DNA of 64,000 nucleotides from JBFXCS01 sp050181915 (GCA_050181915.1 JBFXCS010000002.1:740329-804328), one strand, 5' to 3'. Positions 1 through 9,249 are shown, counted from the first letter of the stretch. The notes: a model not told the origin generated them from the letters alone. Numbers and translations: made by a program.

Positions 1-50
1 GTCACGGGCAGGCGGGTCACGGCAGGGTCCGTTCCTTGGTGGAGGCCAGA

Positions 51-66
51 CGATAATGATTATCAT
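51..66. promoter_or_regulatory. Zur/Fur-like palindrome upstream of the YibE/F gene
   Basis: The A/T-rich palindrome GATAATGATTATC stands out in very GC-rich DNA. It shares the core AATGATT with the second box at 2241-2258 and resembles actinobacterial Zur boxes (TGAAAATGATTTTCA type). Its right half includes TATCAT (61-66), which could serve as a -10 element, so a bound repressor would block the promoter. Assigning it to Zur rather than Fur rests on the zinc genes next door. Confidence 0.65.
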
Positions 67-111
67 ATGCAGTCAAGGCCGTCCGGGCCCTCTGCTTGGC
101 TACCGCCCGCG

Positions 112-1323
112 ATGAGACCCCGCATTCCCGTACCGCGGTCGCGGCTGCACATCGCTCTGCTCGTGGCACTGGCCGCGGTGACGGCCTTCACCGCCCTCGG
201 CCTGGCCGGGCTGTGGCCCGACGGCCGCCGCATCGCCTCGGACGCGGCCGACGGCGTGTCGGGCACGCTGCCGGCGACAGTGACCGAGGTGGCGCCGGAC
301 GGGTGCATCGCCACGATGGGCGCGGTGCCGGGCACCACCGGCCCCTGCCGGCGGGTGACGGTGCGCCTCGACGGAGGGCCGGACCGGGGCCGCGAGAGCG
401 CCTTCGACCTGGGCGGCGACTTCTCGATCGGCCCCGGCGACGGCGTCCGGGTGGCGCCCCTCGGCCTGCCGCCGGGGGCGACCGTGGGCGGCGTGCCCGC
501 CGACCCGTACGCCTTCTCCGACTTCGAGCGCCGCGCGCCCCTGCTGTGGCTGTCGATCGCCTTCGCCGCCCTGGTGCTGGTCTCGGCCCGCTGGCGGGGC
601 CTGCGGGCCCTGCTCGGCCTCGGCGCCAGCCTCGCCGTGGTCACCCTGTTCGTGGTCCCGGCCATCCTCGAGGGCAGCTCGCCGGTGGCCGTCGCCACCT
701 TCGGCAGCCTGGCCGTGATGCTGGTGACCATCGTGCTGGGGCACGGCATCGGGCCGAAGGCCGTCGCCGCGATCCTGGGGACGGCCGCCGCGCTGCTGCT
801 CACGCTGCTGCTGGCGACGATCGCCGTCGACCTGACGCACATCACCGGCCTGGCCTCGGAGGACGCCACCTTCCTGCAGGCCACGGCGGGGGACATCTCG
901 ATCCGCGGCCTGCTGCTGGCGGGCATCGTCATCGCCGCCCTGGGCGTCCTCGACGACCTGACCGTGACCCAGGCGTCCACCGTGATGGCCCTGCGCGCCG
1001 CGAACCCGGCCCTCGGGGCGATGCAGCTGTTCCGCCGCGGCATGTCGGTGGGGCACGACCACATCGTCGCGACGGTGAACACGCTGGTGCTGGCCTACGC
1101 CGGGGCGTCGCTGCCCGTGCTGCTGATCTTCAGCCTGGGCGACACCTCGTTCTCGGCCGCCGTCAACAGCGAGGTCGTGGCGTCGCAGATCGTCGCCACC
1201 CTCGTCGGGTCGATGGGGCTGGTCGCGGCGGTGCCGATCACCACCGGCCTCGCCGCCCTGCTCGCCTCCCGCATGGCGCCCGACGAGGTGGGCGACGCCG
1301 CCCACGGGCACGCCCACCCCTGA
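112..1323 (+). CDS. YibE/F-like multi-pass membrane protein
   Basis: A 403-residue protein of the YibE/F family: one N-terminal membrane segment, an extracytoplasmic domain of about 100 residues, then a block of hydrophobic helices ending in a His-rich tail (DAAHGHAHP). The in-frame ATG at 67 directly abuts the palindrome and the codons between 67 and 112 are not GC3-biased, so ATG 112 is preferred; neither start has a clear ribosome site. Family members are of unproven function, often suggested to be transporters. The gene converges on aztC with a 4-base gap. The Zur-like box upstream and the His-rich tail suggest a role in zinc homeostasis, which is inference. Confidence 0.75.
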   Translation: MRPRIPVPRSRLHIALLVALAAVTAFTALGLAGLWPDGRRIASDAADGVSGTLPATVTEVAPDGCIATMGAVPGTTGPCRRVTVRLDGGPDRGRESAFDLGGDFSIGPGDGVRVAPLGLPPGATVGGVPADPYAFSDFERRAPLLWLSIAFAALVLVSARWRGLRALLGLGASLAVVTLFVVPAILEGSSPVAVATFGSLAVMLVTIVLGHGIGPKAVAAILGTAAALLLTLLLATIAVDLTHITGLASEDATFLQATAGDISIRGLLLAGIVIAALGVLDDLTVTQASTVMALRAANPALGAMQLFRRGMSVGHDHIVATVNTLVLAYAGASLPVLLIFSLGDTSFSAAVNSEVVASQIVATLVGSMGLVAAVPITTGLAALLASRMAPDEVGDAAHGHAHP

Positions 1324-1327
1324 TCGG

Positions 1328-2233
1328 TCAGCCCGGCCGCAGCGCCGCGGCGATGCGCGCGGCGTTGACCCGCAGCATGCGCAGGTAGGTGTCGGCGCCC
1401 GAGCCGCGCGGGCCCAGCGACTCGCTCCACAGGGTCACCACGCGCACGTGCACGCCGGCCTCGCGGGCCAGGGAATCGGCCAGGGCGCGGGGGCTGGAGG
1501 AGTCGACGAAGATCGCCGGCACGCGGTGGCGGCGGATCACCGCGGTCAGCTCGGCCAGGTCGGCCGCGCTGGCGGTGGCCAGCGTGCTGGTGCTGGGGAT
1601 GATCGCCCCGACCACCCGGAACCGGTAGCGGTGCGCGAAGTAGCCCAGCACGTGGTGGTTGGTGACCAGGACCCTGCGCGCGCGGGGAATGGACCGCAGG
1701 CGCCGCACGATGGCCGCATCCTCGGCGATGAGGCGCGCGCGATAGGCGCGTGAGCGCCGCGCCACGGCGGCCGCGGGGTCCGCCGGCAGGCGCTCCACCA
1801 GCGCCGAGGCGATCGCCCTCACACCCAGCTCCATGCGCCGCGGATCGGTCCAGAAGTGCGGGTCGACGGCGCCGCCCGGCGCGCGGCGCGGCGCCGCGGC
1901 CGGAGCCACCTCGACGATCCGCGCCCCGTCGTCGCGCGCCGACGAGAGCACGGAGGCGAGCCCCGACTCGAGCCCGGAGCCGTTGGCCACCACGAGGTCG
2001 GCGCGGCGCAGCTCCGCCGCCTGGCGGGCCGAGGGGGCGAACTGGTGCGGGTCGGCGCCCGGCGGCATGAGGGTGACGACGGTCGCGTCGGGCCCGGCCA
2101 CGGCGCGCGTGACGTCGCCTAGGATCGTGGTGGTGGCGACGACGCGCAGGGGGGCGGCGACCGCGTCCGCCACGGGGAGGGCCAGCAGGAGCGCCACGGC
2201 CACGCGCGCCGCCACGGCAAGAATGGTTCTCAT
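1328..2233 (-). CDS. aztC: Zinc ABC transporter substrate-binding protein, AztC/ZnuA type
   Basis: A 301-residue secreted protein of the cluster A-I metal-binding family. It has a signal peptide of about 27 residues, then metal-ligand motifs DPHQF (His63), DPHFW (His126), TNHHVLGYF (His193/194) and FVDSS (Asp244). It lacks the long His-rich loop of ZnuA, as AztC proteins do, and the Asp fourth ligand also fits AztC. It would capture zinc outside the membrane for an ABC importer; no permease or ATPase is in the window. A -10-like TACTAT lies 6 bases before the ATG within a Zur-like box, so the gene is probably leaderless and zinc-repressed. It is divergent from the AztD-type chaperone gene. 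Confidence 0.85.
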   Translation of the reverse strand: MRTILAVAARVAVALLLALPVADAVAAPLRVVATTTILGDVTRAVAGPDATVVTLMPPGADPHQFAPSARQAAELRRADLVVANGSGLESGLASVLSSARDDGARIVEVAPAAAPRRAPGGAVDPHFWTDPRRMELGVRAIASALVERLPADPAAAVARRSRAYRARLIAEDAAIVRRLRSIPRARRVLVTNHHVLGYFAHRYRFRVVGAIIPSTSTLATASAADLAELTAVIRRHRVPAIFVDSSSPRALADSLAREAGVHVRVVTLWSESLGPRGSGADTYLRMLRVNAARIAAALRPG

Positions 2234-2239
2234 CTCTAT

Positions 2240-2245
2240 ATAGTA
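2240..2245 (-). promoter_or_regulatory. -10 box (TACTAT) of aztC, leaderless type
   Basis: The hexamer TACTAT on the minus strand ends 6 bases before the ATG at 2233. There is no room for a ribosome site, so the transcript should start at or next to the start codon. It overlaps the Zur-like box. Confidence 0.5.
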
Positions 2246-2258
2246 ATCATTCTCATTC
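2241..2258. promoter_or_regulatory. Zur-like box between aztC and aztD
   Basis: Read on the minus strand the site is GGAATGAGAATGATTACTA, close to the TGAAAATGATTTTCA-type Zur consensus and sharing the AATGATT core with the palindrome at 51-66. It sits between two divergent zinc-binding genes and covers the aztC -10 box, so one site could repress both. Confidence 0.6.
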
Positions 2259-2280
2259 CCCTGTGTACAGAAGGAGAGGC

Positions 2281-3507
2281 ATGCGACGCGCCCTCACCAG
2301 CTGCATCGCCGTCGGAGCGGCCGCCGCCACGGCGTCCCTCGCCCTGGCGGCACCGCATCACGACGATCTGCCCACCGAGCGCGGCGCCCGCGCCGTGCAC
2401 GACCCGGCGCCGAGGCTCGTGGTGGCGGACGGCGTCGTGGGCAAGGTCGCCGTCGTCGACCTCGCCCGGCGCAAGGTCCTGACGCGCCTGCGGATCGCCG
2501 AGCCCGCGAGCCTGTGGCCGGTCGGCGACGGGCGCCACGTGCTGGCCGGGCAGAGCAACGCGAACCGCGTGGACGTGATCGACGCCGGCTCGTGGTCGGT
2601 CGAGCACGGCGACCACCAGCACCACTACATCCGCCCGCCGCGCAAGCGCGCCCCCATCCTCGGCCCCACCCCGATCCACCTCGTGGAGCACGGCGACCGC
2701 TTCGCGGTCTTCACGGACGGCGACGGCGTGGGCACCGTCCAGACCCACGCGAACGTCGGGCGCGGAGCGAAGGGCGCGCGGAGGGTCGCGAGCGGCGCCC
2801 CGCACCACGGGGTGGCGGTGCCGTTCGGCACCCGCACCCTCGTGTCGCTGCCGGATCCGGCCGGCGGCTCGCCGATCGGCGTGGGGGTGGCCGGCCCGCG
2901 CGGCGCGATCGTGCAGCGCTTCGAGCAGTGCCCCGGGCTGCACGGGGAGGCCGCCGTGGGACGCAACACGGTGCTGTTCGCCTGCGCCGACGGGTACCTC
3001 GCCGTCACGCTGCGCGGCTCCCGCATCACCGCCGCGAAGACCGCGGCGGTGTCGGACGGGGCGGGGCTGCGCCGCAGCTCCACGCTGTCGTCCGCCGACG
3101 GGCTGCCCTACGCGATCGGGAACCTGGGCAACCGGGCCTTCGTGCGCGTGACGCCGGCGGGCGGGCCCGCCAACGTGATCGAGCTCGACGTCGACCACGG
3201 GGCGTTCGCGCTCGACGGCGCGAGCCGCTCCCTGCTCACCGTGACGGTCGACGGCCAGCTCACCCAGATCGACCCGGTCAGCGGCGCCGTGACGGCGCGC
3301 GTGCCGGTGGCCCAGCCGTACAGCCTCGCCGGCGCCTTCTCGATCCCCCGGCCCCAGATCGCGCTGGGCCCCGAGCGCAGGGCCTACGTGTCGGACCCGG
3401 CGTCCGGCCGGGTGACCGAGGTCGCGACGAACCCCCTCCGGGTGACCCGCACGATCGCCGTCGGGGGCGTGCCGCGCTCGCTCGCCGTGCTGGGCGGCGG
3501 GCGGTAG
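2281..3507 (+). CDS. aztD: Secreted beta-propeller zinc chaperone, AztD type
   Basis: A 408-residue protein with a signal peptide (about residues 1-24) and a repeated propeller fold. Features typical of AztD, the chaperone that passes zinc to AztC, are a His/Asp cluster after the signal (HHDD, 26-29), EHGDHQHHY (108-116), CPGLHGEA (217-224) and a second Cys at 235 that could form a disulfide. The ATG at 2281 is chosen over the in-frame GTG at 2263 because AAGGAG lies just before it. Position beside aztC and a shared Zur-like box support the role. It would act outside the cytoplasmic membrane. A strong terminator follows. Confidence 0.8.
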   Translation: MRRALTSCIAVGAAAATASLALAAPHHDDLPTERGARAVHDPAPRLVVADGVVGKVAVVDLARRKVLTRLRIAEPASLWPVGDGRHVLAGQSNANRVDVIDAGSWSVEHGDHQHHYIRPPRKRAPILGPTPIHLVEHGDRFAVFTDGDGVGTVQTHANVGRGAKGARRVASGAPHHGVAVPFGTRTLVSLPDPAGGSPIGVGVAGPRGAIVQRFEQCPGLHGEAAVGRNTVLFACADGYLAVTLRGSRITAAKTAAVSDGAGLRRSSTLSSADGLPYAIGNLGNRAFVRVTPAGGPANVIELDVDHGAFALDGASRSLLTVTVDGQLTQIDPVSGAVTARVPVAQPYSLAGAFSIPRPQIALGPERRAYVSDPASGRVTEVATNPLRVTRTIAVGGVPRSLAVLGGGR

Positions 3508-3514
3508 CGGAGCG

Positions 3515-3550
3515 GCGGGCCCGGCGCGACTTCCCCCGCGCCGGGCCCGC
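3515..3550. terminator. Bidirectional terminator between aztD and fbaB
   Basis: A perfect 14-base stem (3515-3528 with 3537-3550) with an 8-base loop lies between two convergent stop codons. It has no clear T-run, as is usual in high-GC actinobacteria. Confidence 0.75.
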
Positions 3551-3554
3551 GCGG

Positions 3555-4628
<1,074 letters not shown>

Positions 4629-4669
4629 CGATGTTCCCTCCGGCTGCTGGTTGTCGCCCCTGGGGCCAC

Positions 4670-4698
4670 ACGATACCCAGGGGGGCCCTCCCCGTCAG
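4670..4698 (-). promoter_or_regulatory. Candidate fbaB promoter (CTGACG-N17-TATCGT)
   Basis: On the minus strand CTGACG (4698-4693) and TATCGT (4675-4670) are separated by 17 bases, matching vegetative sigma-factor spacing. They lie about 40 bases upstream of the fbaB start, leaving a leader with a Shine-Dalgarno sequence. Confidence 0.5.
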
Positions 4699-4734
4699 GG
4701 GAGTTCGGATCAGGTGACCCTGGCGAGCTCGCCA

Positions 4735-4954
4735 TGAGCATGCAGAACCCGATCGGCGCGGCCGGCGCGGCCCACAGCCACGCGTCGCCGCGCTCCTCGA
4801 TCGAGCCGGACACCATCGTGCTGACCCGGAAGGGGAAGTGGCCGGGGTGGCAGTCGTCACCGCAGCGCTCGAGATCCACGGGCCTCCCGCCGAGCCAGAC
4901 CGCCACGGCGCCGGTGGTCAGGTGGGCGGCCGACCACAGCGCGAGGGCGCGCAA
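4735..4954 (-). other. Possible remnant or unrecognised small membrane ORF in the gdhA-fbaB gap
   Basis: The 358-base gap between gdhA and fbaB is not featureless. From a TTG at 4954 downwards, one minus-strand frame shows about 70 codons with almost only G or C in third position, encoding two hydrophobic segments (ALALWSAAHLTTGAVAVWLG, then WLWAAPAAPIGFCMLMA) around a loop with CGDDCHPGHF. The third-position bias collapses near 4730 and the frame runs on without a stop into fbaB, so the 3' end looks lost. There is no ribosome site. It may be a gene remnant or chance; I do not recognise a family. Confidence 0.3.
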
Positions 4955-4986
4955 CGACCACGGTGGTACCGGGCGGGCACGCGTGC

Positions 4987-6240
4987 CTAGACGTAGCCCC
5001 GCAGCCGCACGGCCTCGGCGACCCGGGCGATGGCGATGCGGTAGGCCGCCTGGCGCGGCGCGCAGCCGTCGGCCGCGGCGCGCTCGCGCACCTCGCGGTG
5101 GGCGGTGACGAGCCGCCGCTCCAGCTCGGCGTCGATCTGATCGCGCATCCAGCGGACCTCCTGGATGTTCTGCACCCACTCCAGGTAGCTCACGATCACG
5201 CCGCCGGCGTTGGCGAGCACGTCCGGCACCACGTCGACGCCGCGCCCGGCGAGGATGCGGTCGGCTCCCGGGGTGAGCGGGGTGTTGGCGCCCTCCACGA
5301 TCATGCGCGCCCGCACCGCGGCGGCGTTGCCGGAGTGCAGCACCGTGCCCACCGCCGCCGGGATGAGCACATCGCACTCAACGGCCAACAGCTCCTCGTT
5401 GGTGATGCGCCGGACGTCCATCCCCTCGTGGCCCACGACGCCGCCGCGGGCGCGGCGCAGCAGCTCGGCGACGTCGAGCCCCTCCGGATGCCAGACGGCG
5501 CCCTCCACGTCGCTCACCGCGACGATGCGGCAGCCCATGCGGTGCAGCGCCTCCGCCGCGTGGCTGCCGACGTTGCCGAAGCCCTGGATCGCGACGCGGG
5601 CGCCCTCGAGCGGCAGGCCGATGTGGCGCGCCGCCTGGCGGGTGACGACGGCGATGCCCGTCCCGGTGGCCTCAACCCTGCCGGCGGTGCCGCCCAGCTG
5701 CGGCGGCTTGCCGGTGACGATCGCGGGCGTGTGGCCGTGGCTGTGGCCGTACTGGTCCATGAGCCAGGCCATCTCGGCGGGACCGGTGCCCATGTCCGGG
5801 GCCATGATGTCGCGCATCGGGCCCAGCACCTTGTCGAGGCGATCCATCACCGCGCGGGTGAGGCGCTGGCGCTCCGCCGGCGACAGGCTGCGGGCGTCGA
5901 CGTCGACGCCGCCCTTCGCGCCGCCGAAGGGCAGGTCCACCAGCGCGTTCTTCCAGGTCATCGAGGCCGCGAGGGCGCGCACCTCGTCCAGGTCGACGTC
6001 GGGGTGGTAGCGCAGGCCGCCCTTGTAGGGGCCGCGGGCACCGTTGTGCTGCACCCGGTGGGCGGTGTGGACCACCAGGTCCCCGTCGTCCATCCGCAGC
6101 GGCACCTGCACCGTGGTCTCGCGGTACGACGTGGACATCACGCGACGCAGGGCGGGATCGATGCCCAGGGCGCCGGCGGCGTCGGCGAAGGCCGCCGCCA
6201 CGCTCTCGAGCATGGTGGCGTCGGGACCGGGATCTGGCAC
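4987..6240 (-). CDS. gdhA: Glu/Leu/Phe/Val dehydrogenase, probably glutamate dehydrogenase
   Basis: A 417-residue enzyme that interconverts glutamate and 2-oxoglutarate plus ammonia with NAD(P). The order is an N-terminal substrate domain with GPYKGGLRYHP and PFGGAKGGV (catalytic and substrate lysines) and APDMGTG, then a Rossmann domain with IQGFGNVGSHAAE. The dinucleotide site ends near VSDVEGA, but cofactor preference cannot be fixed by eye. GTG 6240 is chosen because AGGAG precedes it with good spacing; ATG 6213 is an internal alternative. It is divergent from ccdA. As the main ammonia-linked enzyme here it may connect with the nitrogen cluster further on. Confidence 0.9.
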   Translation of the reverse strand: MPDPGPDATMLESVAAAFADAAGALGIDPALRRVMSTSYRETTVQVPLRMDDGDLVVHTAHRVQHNGARGPYKGGLRYHPDVDLDEVRALAASMTWKNALVDLPFGGAKGGVDVDARSLSPAERQRLTRAVMDRLDKVLGPMRDIMAPDMGTGPAEMAWLMDQYGHSHGHTPAIVTGKPPQLGGTAGRVEATGTGIAVVTRQAARHIGLPLEGARVAIQGFGNVGSHAAEALHRMGCRIVAVSDVEGAVWHPEGLDVAELLRRARGGVVGHEGMDVRRITNEELLAVECDVLIPAAVGTVLHSGNAAAVRARMIVEGANTPLTPGADRILAGRGVDVVPDVLANAGGVIVSYLEWVQNIQEVRWMRDQIDAELERRLVTAHREVRERAAADGCAPRQAAYRIAIARVAEAVRLRGYV

Positions 6241-6298
6241 GCGGGGCTCCTGGACGGTCGGGCCGCGGAATCCTGACAGACGGCGGGCCCCGGACGGG

Positions 6299-6304
6299 TA
6301 CCAT
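6299..6304 (+). promoter_or_regulatory. -10 box (TACCAT) of ccdA
   Basis: TACCAT ends 9 bases before the ATG at 6314; there is no Shine-Dalgarno sequence, fitting a leaderless transcript. Confidence 0.45.
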
Positions 6305-6313
6305 CGGCGGGCG

Positions 6314-7030
6314 ATGGAGGATCTCACGTTCGTCAACCTGGCGATCGCCTTCGCCGGGGGCTTCGTGTCCTTCGTCTCGCCCTGCGTGCTCGCCCTCGTC
6401 CCGGGGTACCTCTCGTTCATCTCCGGGGTCTCGTTCGACGAGCTGGGCACGCGCACACGCGACGTGGTCGGGCCGACGGTGGCCTTCGTCGCCGGCTTCG
6501 CGATCCTGTTCACGCTCTACGGCGCGGGCGCGGGCCTGGTGGGCTACAGCCTGCGCAGCCGCCAGGACACGCTCAACCTGATCGCCGGCGTCGCGCTGAT
6601 CGCGATGGGCGTGGCGATGATCGCCCTGCCGCGCCTGGGCCTGCTGCAGGTGGACCGGCGCATCCAGATGGCGCGCCGCCCCACCACGCTGGTCGGAGCG
6701 GGGCTGGTGGGCGCGGCCTTCGCGATCGGCTGGACGCCCTGTATCGGGCCGATCCTGGCGAGCATCCTGAACGTCGCCCTGCCCAGCGGGTCGCCGGGCG
6801 TCGGGGCGGCCCTGCTGTTCACCTACGCGCTGGGACTGGGCGTCCCCTTCCTGCTGGCCGGGCTGTACACGACGCGGATGCTCGCGATGTTCCGCCGGGT
6901 GCGCGACCGCTGGGCCGTGGTCAACGGCGTCGCCGCCGCCATGGTGGTGGCGGTGGGCGTGCTGGTCGCGACCGGGCGCTTCGAGGTGATCACGCAGCAG
7001 CTCTCCGGCGTCGGCTTCCAGGGGATCTGA
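6314..7030 (+). CDS. ccdA: CcdA cytochrome c biogenesis / thiol-disulfide transmembrane protein
   Basis: A 238-residue protein with about six membrane helices. The two conserved redox cysteines sit in SPCVLALVP (Cys24) and GWTPCIGP, the hallmark of CcdA/DsbD-core proteins that carry electrons from cytoplasmic thioredoxin to extracytoplasmic thiol proteins. Length and motif spacing are normal for CcdA. No other cytochrome c maturation gene is nearby, so the client is unknown. It is followed after 5 bases by the wecB-like gene, probably by chance of packing. Confidence 0.9.
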   Translation: MEDLTFVNLAIAFAGGFVSFVSPCVLALVPGYLSFISGVSFDELGTRTRDVVGPTVAFVAGFAILFTLYGAGAGLVGYSLRSRQDTLNLIAGVALIAMGVAMIALPRLGLLQVDRRIQMARRPTTLVGAGLVGAAFAIGWTPCIGPILASILNVALPSGSPGVGAALLFTYALGLGVPFLLAGLYTTRMLAMFRRVRDRWAVVNGVAAAMVVAVGVLVATGRFEVITQQLSGVGFQGI

Positions 7031-7035
7031 GCCGG

Positions 7036-8100
7036 GTGAGGATCGTCTCGGTGGTGGGCAACCGGCCGCAGTTCGTGAAGGCGGCGCCGCTCAGCCGCGC
7101 GCTGCGCCGGCGGGCCGACGAGGTGCTGGTGCACTCGGGGCAGCACTACGACCCGGAGCTGGCCGACCTGTTCTTCGACGAGCTGGGCGTACCGCGGCCG
7201 GACCACGCCCTGGAGGTGGGGGCGGGCAGCCCGATCGCCCAGCTCGCCACCATGCTGCGGCGGCTGGAGCCCCTGCTGCGCGACGAGCGCCCCGATCTGG
7301 TGCTGGTGTACGGCGACACGACGACCACCCTGGCCGGGGCGCTGGCCGCCGCGAAGCTCGGGCTGCCGATCGGCCACGTGGAGGCCGGCCTGCGCTCGTT
7401 CGACATGACGATGCCCGAGGAGCAGAACCGGGTGGTCACCGACCACCTCTCGCACCTGCTGTTCTGCCCCACCGACGCGGCGGTCGGCAACCTCGCCCGC
7501 GAGGCCGTCACCGAGGGCGTGCACCAGGTGGGCGACGTGATGCTCGACGCCAGCGAGATGTTCGCCCCCGCCGCCGCGGCCCGTCCGGGGCCCGCCGCCC
7601 ACGGCCTGGAGCCGGGCGGCTACCTGCTCGTCACGGTGCACCGGGCCGCGGCGACCGACACCCCCGAGGCGCTCGCCGCCCTCGTCGCCCTGCTCACCTC
7701 GATCGACGAGCCGATGATCTTCCCCGTGCATCCGCGCACCCGCCACAAGCTCACCGAGGCCGGCCTGTGGGGGAGGCTCGAGGCGCACGCGCCGCTGCGC
7801 CTGTCGCCGCCGGTCGGCTACCTCGACTTCACGTCGCTGCTGATCCCGGCGCGCGCGGTGGTCACCGACTCGGGCGGCGTGCAGAAGGAGGCCTACTTCC
7901 ACGGCGTGCCGTGCGTGACCCTGCGCGACACGACCGAGTGGGTCGAGACGGTGCAGGGCGGCTTCAACCGGCTGGTGGGGATGGACGCGACCGCCGCTCG
8001 CGCGGCGCTCGCCGACCTCGCGATGCCGGCCGAGCGACCGCCCTACTACGGCGACGGACGCGCCGCCGAGCGTATCGCGGAGGCGATCGCGGCTAGCTGA
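7036..8100 (+). CDS. wecB: UDP-HexNAc 2-epimerase, non-hydrolysing (WecB/WbpI family)
   Basis: A 354-residue enzyme that epimerises C2 of a UDP-N-acetyl sugar. Family motifs are GNRPQFVK at the N-terminus, HSGQHYD, VYGDTTT, HVEAGLRS, MPEEQNR, PVHPRTR and DSGGVQKEA. By sequence alone it could be WecB (UDP-GlcNAc to UDP-ManNAc) or WbpI (UDP-GlcNAc3NAcA to UDP-ManNAc3NAcA); WbpA-, WbpB- and WbpD-like genes downstream favour the second. The start is GTG 7036. Its 3' end overlaps the convergent gene at 8093 by 8 bases. Confidence 0.88.
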   Translation: MRIVSVVGNRPQFVKAAPLSRALRRRADEVLVHSGQHYDPELADLFFDELGVPRPDHALEVGAGSPIAQLATMLRRLEPLLRDERPDLVLVYGDTTTTLAGALAAAKLGLPIGHVEAGLRSFDMTMPEEQNRVVTDHLSHLLFCPTDAAVGNLAREAVTEGVHQVGDVMLDASEMFAPAAAARPGPAAHGLEPGGYLLVTVHRAAATDTPEALAALVALLTSIDEPMIFPVHPRTRHKLTEAGLWGRLEAHAPLRLSPPVGYLDFTSLLIPARAVVTDSGGVQKEAYFHGVPCVTLRDTTEWVETVQGGFNRLVGMDATAARAALADLAMPAERPPYYGDGRAAERIAEAIAAS

Positions 8101-8587
8101 CGGGCCTCTGCCAGTCGATGCATTCCAGGCGCGGGTCGGCGCGGAGCGCGTCGACGAGGGTCGGCTCGCCACCGACGTTGGTGGCGGAGAGGTCGGCGTT
8201 GGTCGACACGAACCATTCGCGGCTCACGGGCCAGATGTTGCTCGGCGAGAAGCGATAGGGAAAGCGACGCAGGTAGTCGGCCCACCGCACCCTCACCCAC
8301 GGTGGGTCGGGTCGGAGGACGAAGCCGAGCGGGATCCCCGTAAGGGTGCCGAGCCCATCCAGATCGACTCCCTCGATGATCGTCGGCGCGATCTCACCGG
8401 CGGCGATGGCGTTCCGATGGACGTCGTCGTGGGTCCCGAGACCGACCCTGCCGGGAGCCTCGTACATCGCGTGGAGGATCCACGTCGACGCGGGCCAGCC
8501 GACCGCGTCGTAACCGGTCACCGGTCCCTCGCCCTCGGGATCGGGTAGCCAGTCCAGCTGACCCGACGCATCATCCAGGCGCTTCAT
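8093..8587 (-). CDS. Hypothetical protein, 164 aa, atypical codon use
   Basis: I do not recognise a family. The protein is soluble and rich in Trp and Pro, with segments GYDAVGWPASTWILHAMYE, VRVRWADYLRRFPYRFSP and NIWPVSREWFVSTNADLS. Third codon positions are clearly less GC-rich than in the genes around it (for example GAT GAT, GGT, CTA, GGA, TTT, TAT), suggesting recent acquisition or weak selection. It starts 3 bases after the stop of the membrane protein at 8590, so the two are probably co-transcribed. The pair interrupts an otherwise forward-oriented sugar-nucleotide gene set. Confidence 0.7.
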   Translation of the reverse strand: MKRLDDASGQLDWLPDPEGEGPVTGYDAVGWPASTWILHAMYEAPGRVGLGTHDDVHRNAIAAGEIAPTIIEGVDLDGLGTLTGIPLGFVLRPDPPWVRVRWADYLRRFPYRFSPSNIWPVSREWFVSTNADLSATNVGGEPTLVDALRADPRLECIDWQRPVS

Positions 8588-8589
8588 GC

Positions 8590-9156
8590 TCACACGTCCA
8601 GGTCGAAGGGGCCCGGCCCGTGGCGCCCGTTCGAGGGCTCGCCGGGGCGGGGGGTCTCGAAGACGTCGACGGCGCCGATGCGCGGGGTGAGGGCATCGGG
8701 GCGCACCAGGGCGTAGAGGCGGGTCTCGCGCTCGCGCTCGGCGTCCTCCCAGCGGCCGGCCTCGGCCCACTCCGCCGAGCCGAGCCCGCCGAGCAGGCCC
8801 ACCATCAGGCCAGCCATGATCCCGCCGCCGCCGGTGAAGTGGTCGACGATCAGCAGCGCGACGATGCCGCTGAGCACGATGCCGGCGAAGCGCATGCGCC
8901 GGTCGCGGGAGCTCGCGGCGGTCTCGCGCACCGAGGCGCTCGGCGGCGGGGCCGCGCGCGACACCCCCTCGCGCACCCGCCGCCCCGCCGACATCGCCGT
9001 GACGACGATCGTCGGAACGGCCGCGACGACCACCGCGAGGGCCGTCCGCTCCACCTGCACGTCCTCGCCGAGAAGCCAGGTCGCGACCCAGTAGAGGGCG
9101 ATCACGATCGCGGCGGCGAGGGCCGACTGGCCCCGCCACCGCACCTCGTCCGACAT
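8590..9156 (-). CDS. Membrane protein of unknown function, 188 aa
   Basis: A hydrophobic protein with about four membrane segments: two near the N-terminus (AIVIALYWVATWLLG and VVVAAVPTIVVTAM) and two central ones (GIVLSGIVALLIVDHF and GIMAGLMVGLLGGLG), ending in a hydrophilic tail of about 60 residues. No family recognised. ATG 9156 begins MSDEVRWRGQ. It is divergent from the wbpA-type gene and shares the intergenic palindrome at 9231-9245. It probably forms a two-gene unit with the hypothetical gene at 8093. Confidence 0.7.
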   Translation of the reverse strand: MSDEVRWRGQSALAAAIVIALYWVATWLLGEDVQVERTALAVVVAAVPTIVVTAMSAGRRVREGVSRAAPPPSASVRETAASSRDRRMRFAGIVLSGIVALLIVDHFTGGGGIMAGLMVGLLGGLGSAEWAEAGRWEDAERERETRLYALVRPDALTPRIGAVDVFETPRPGEPSNGRHGPGPFDLDV

Positions 9157-9230
9157 CCGGACCAGCCGGGGCAGGCCCGCGAGGACCGTCTCGGGGCGCA
9201 GCGGGGTCTCCTTTCGGTCCGGGTTCCCAG

Positions 9231-9245
9231 TGGTTACGATAACCA
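9231..9245. promoter_or_regulatory. Palindrome TGGTTA-CGA-TAACCA overlapping a -10 box
   Basis: Perfect 6-base arms flank a 3-base centre. The central TACGAT (9235-9240) is a TANNNT -10 candidate 9 bases before the TTG at 9250, so a protein binding the palindrome would occlude this promoter. It lies between the membrane-protein gene and the sugar-nucleotide operon and may control either or both. The regulator is unknown. Confidence 0.45.
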
Positions 9246-9249
9246 GCCG

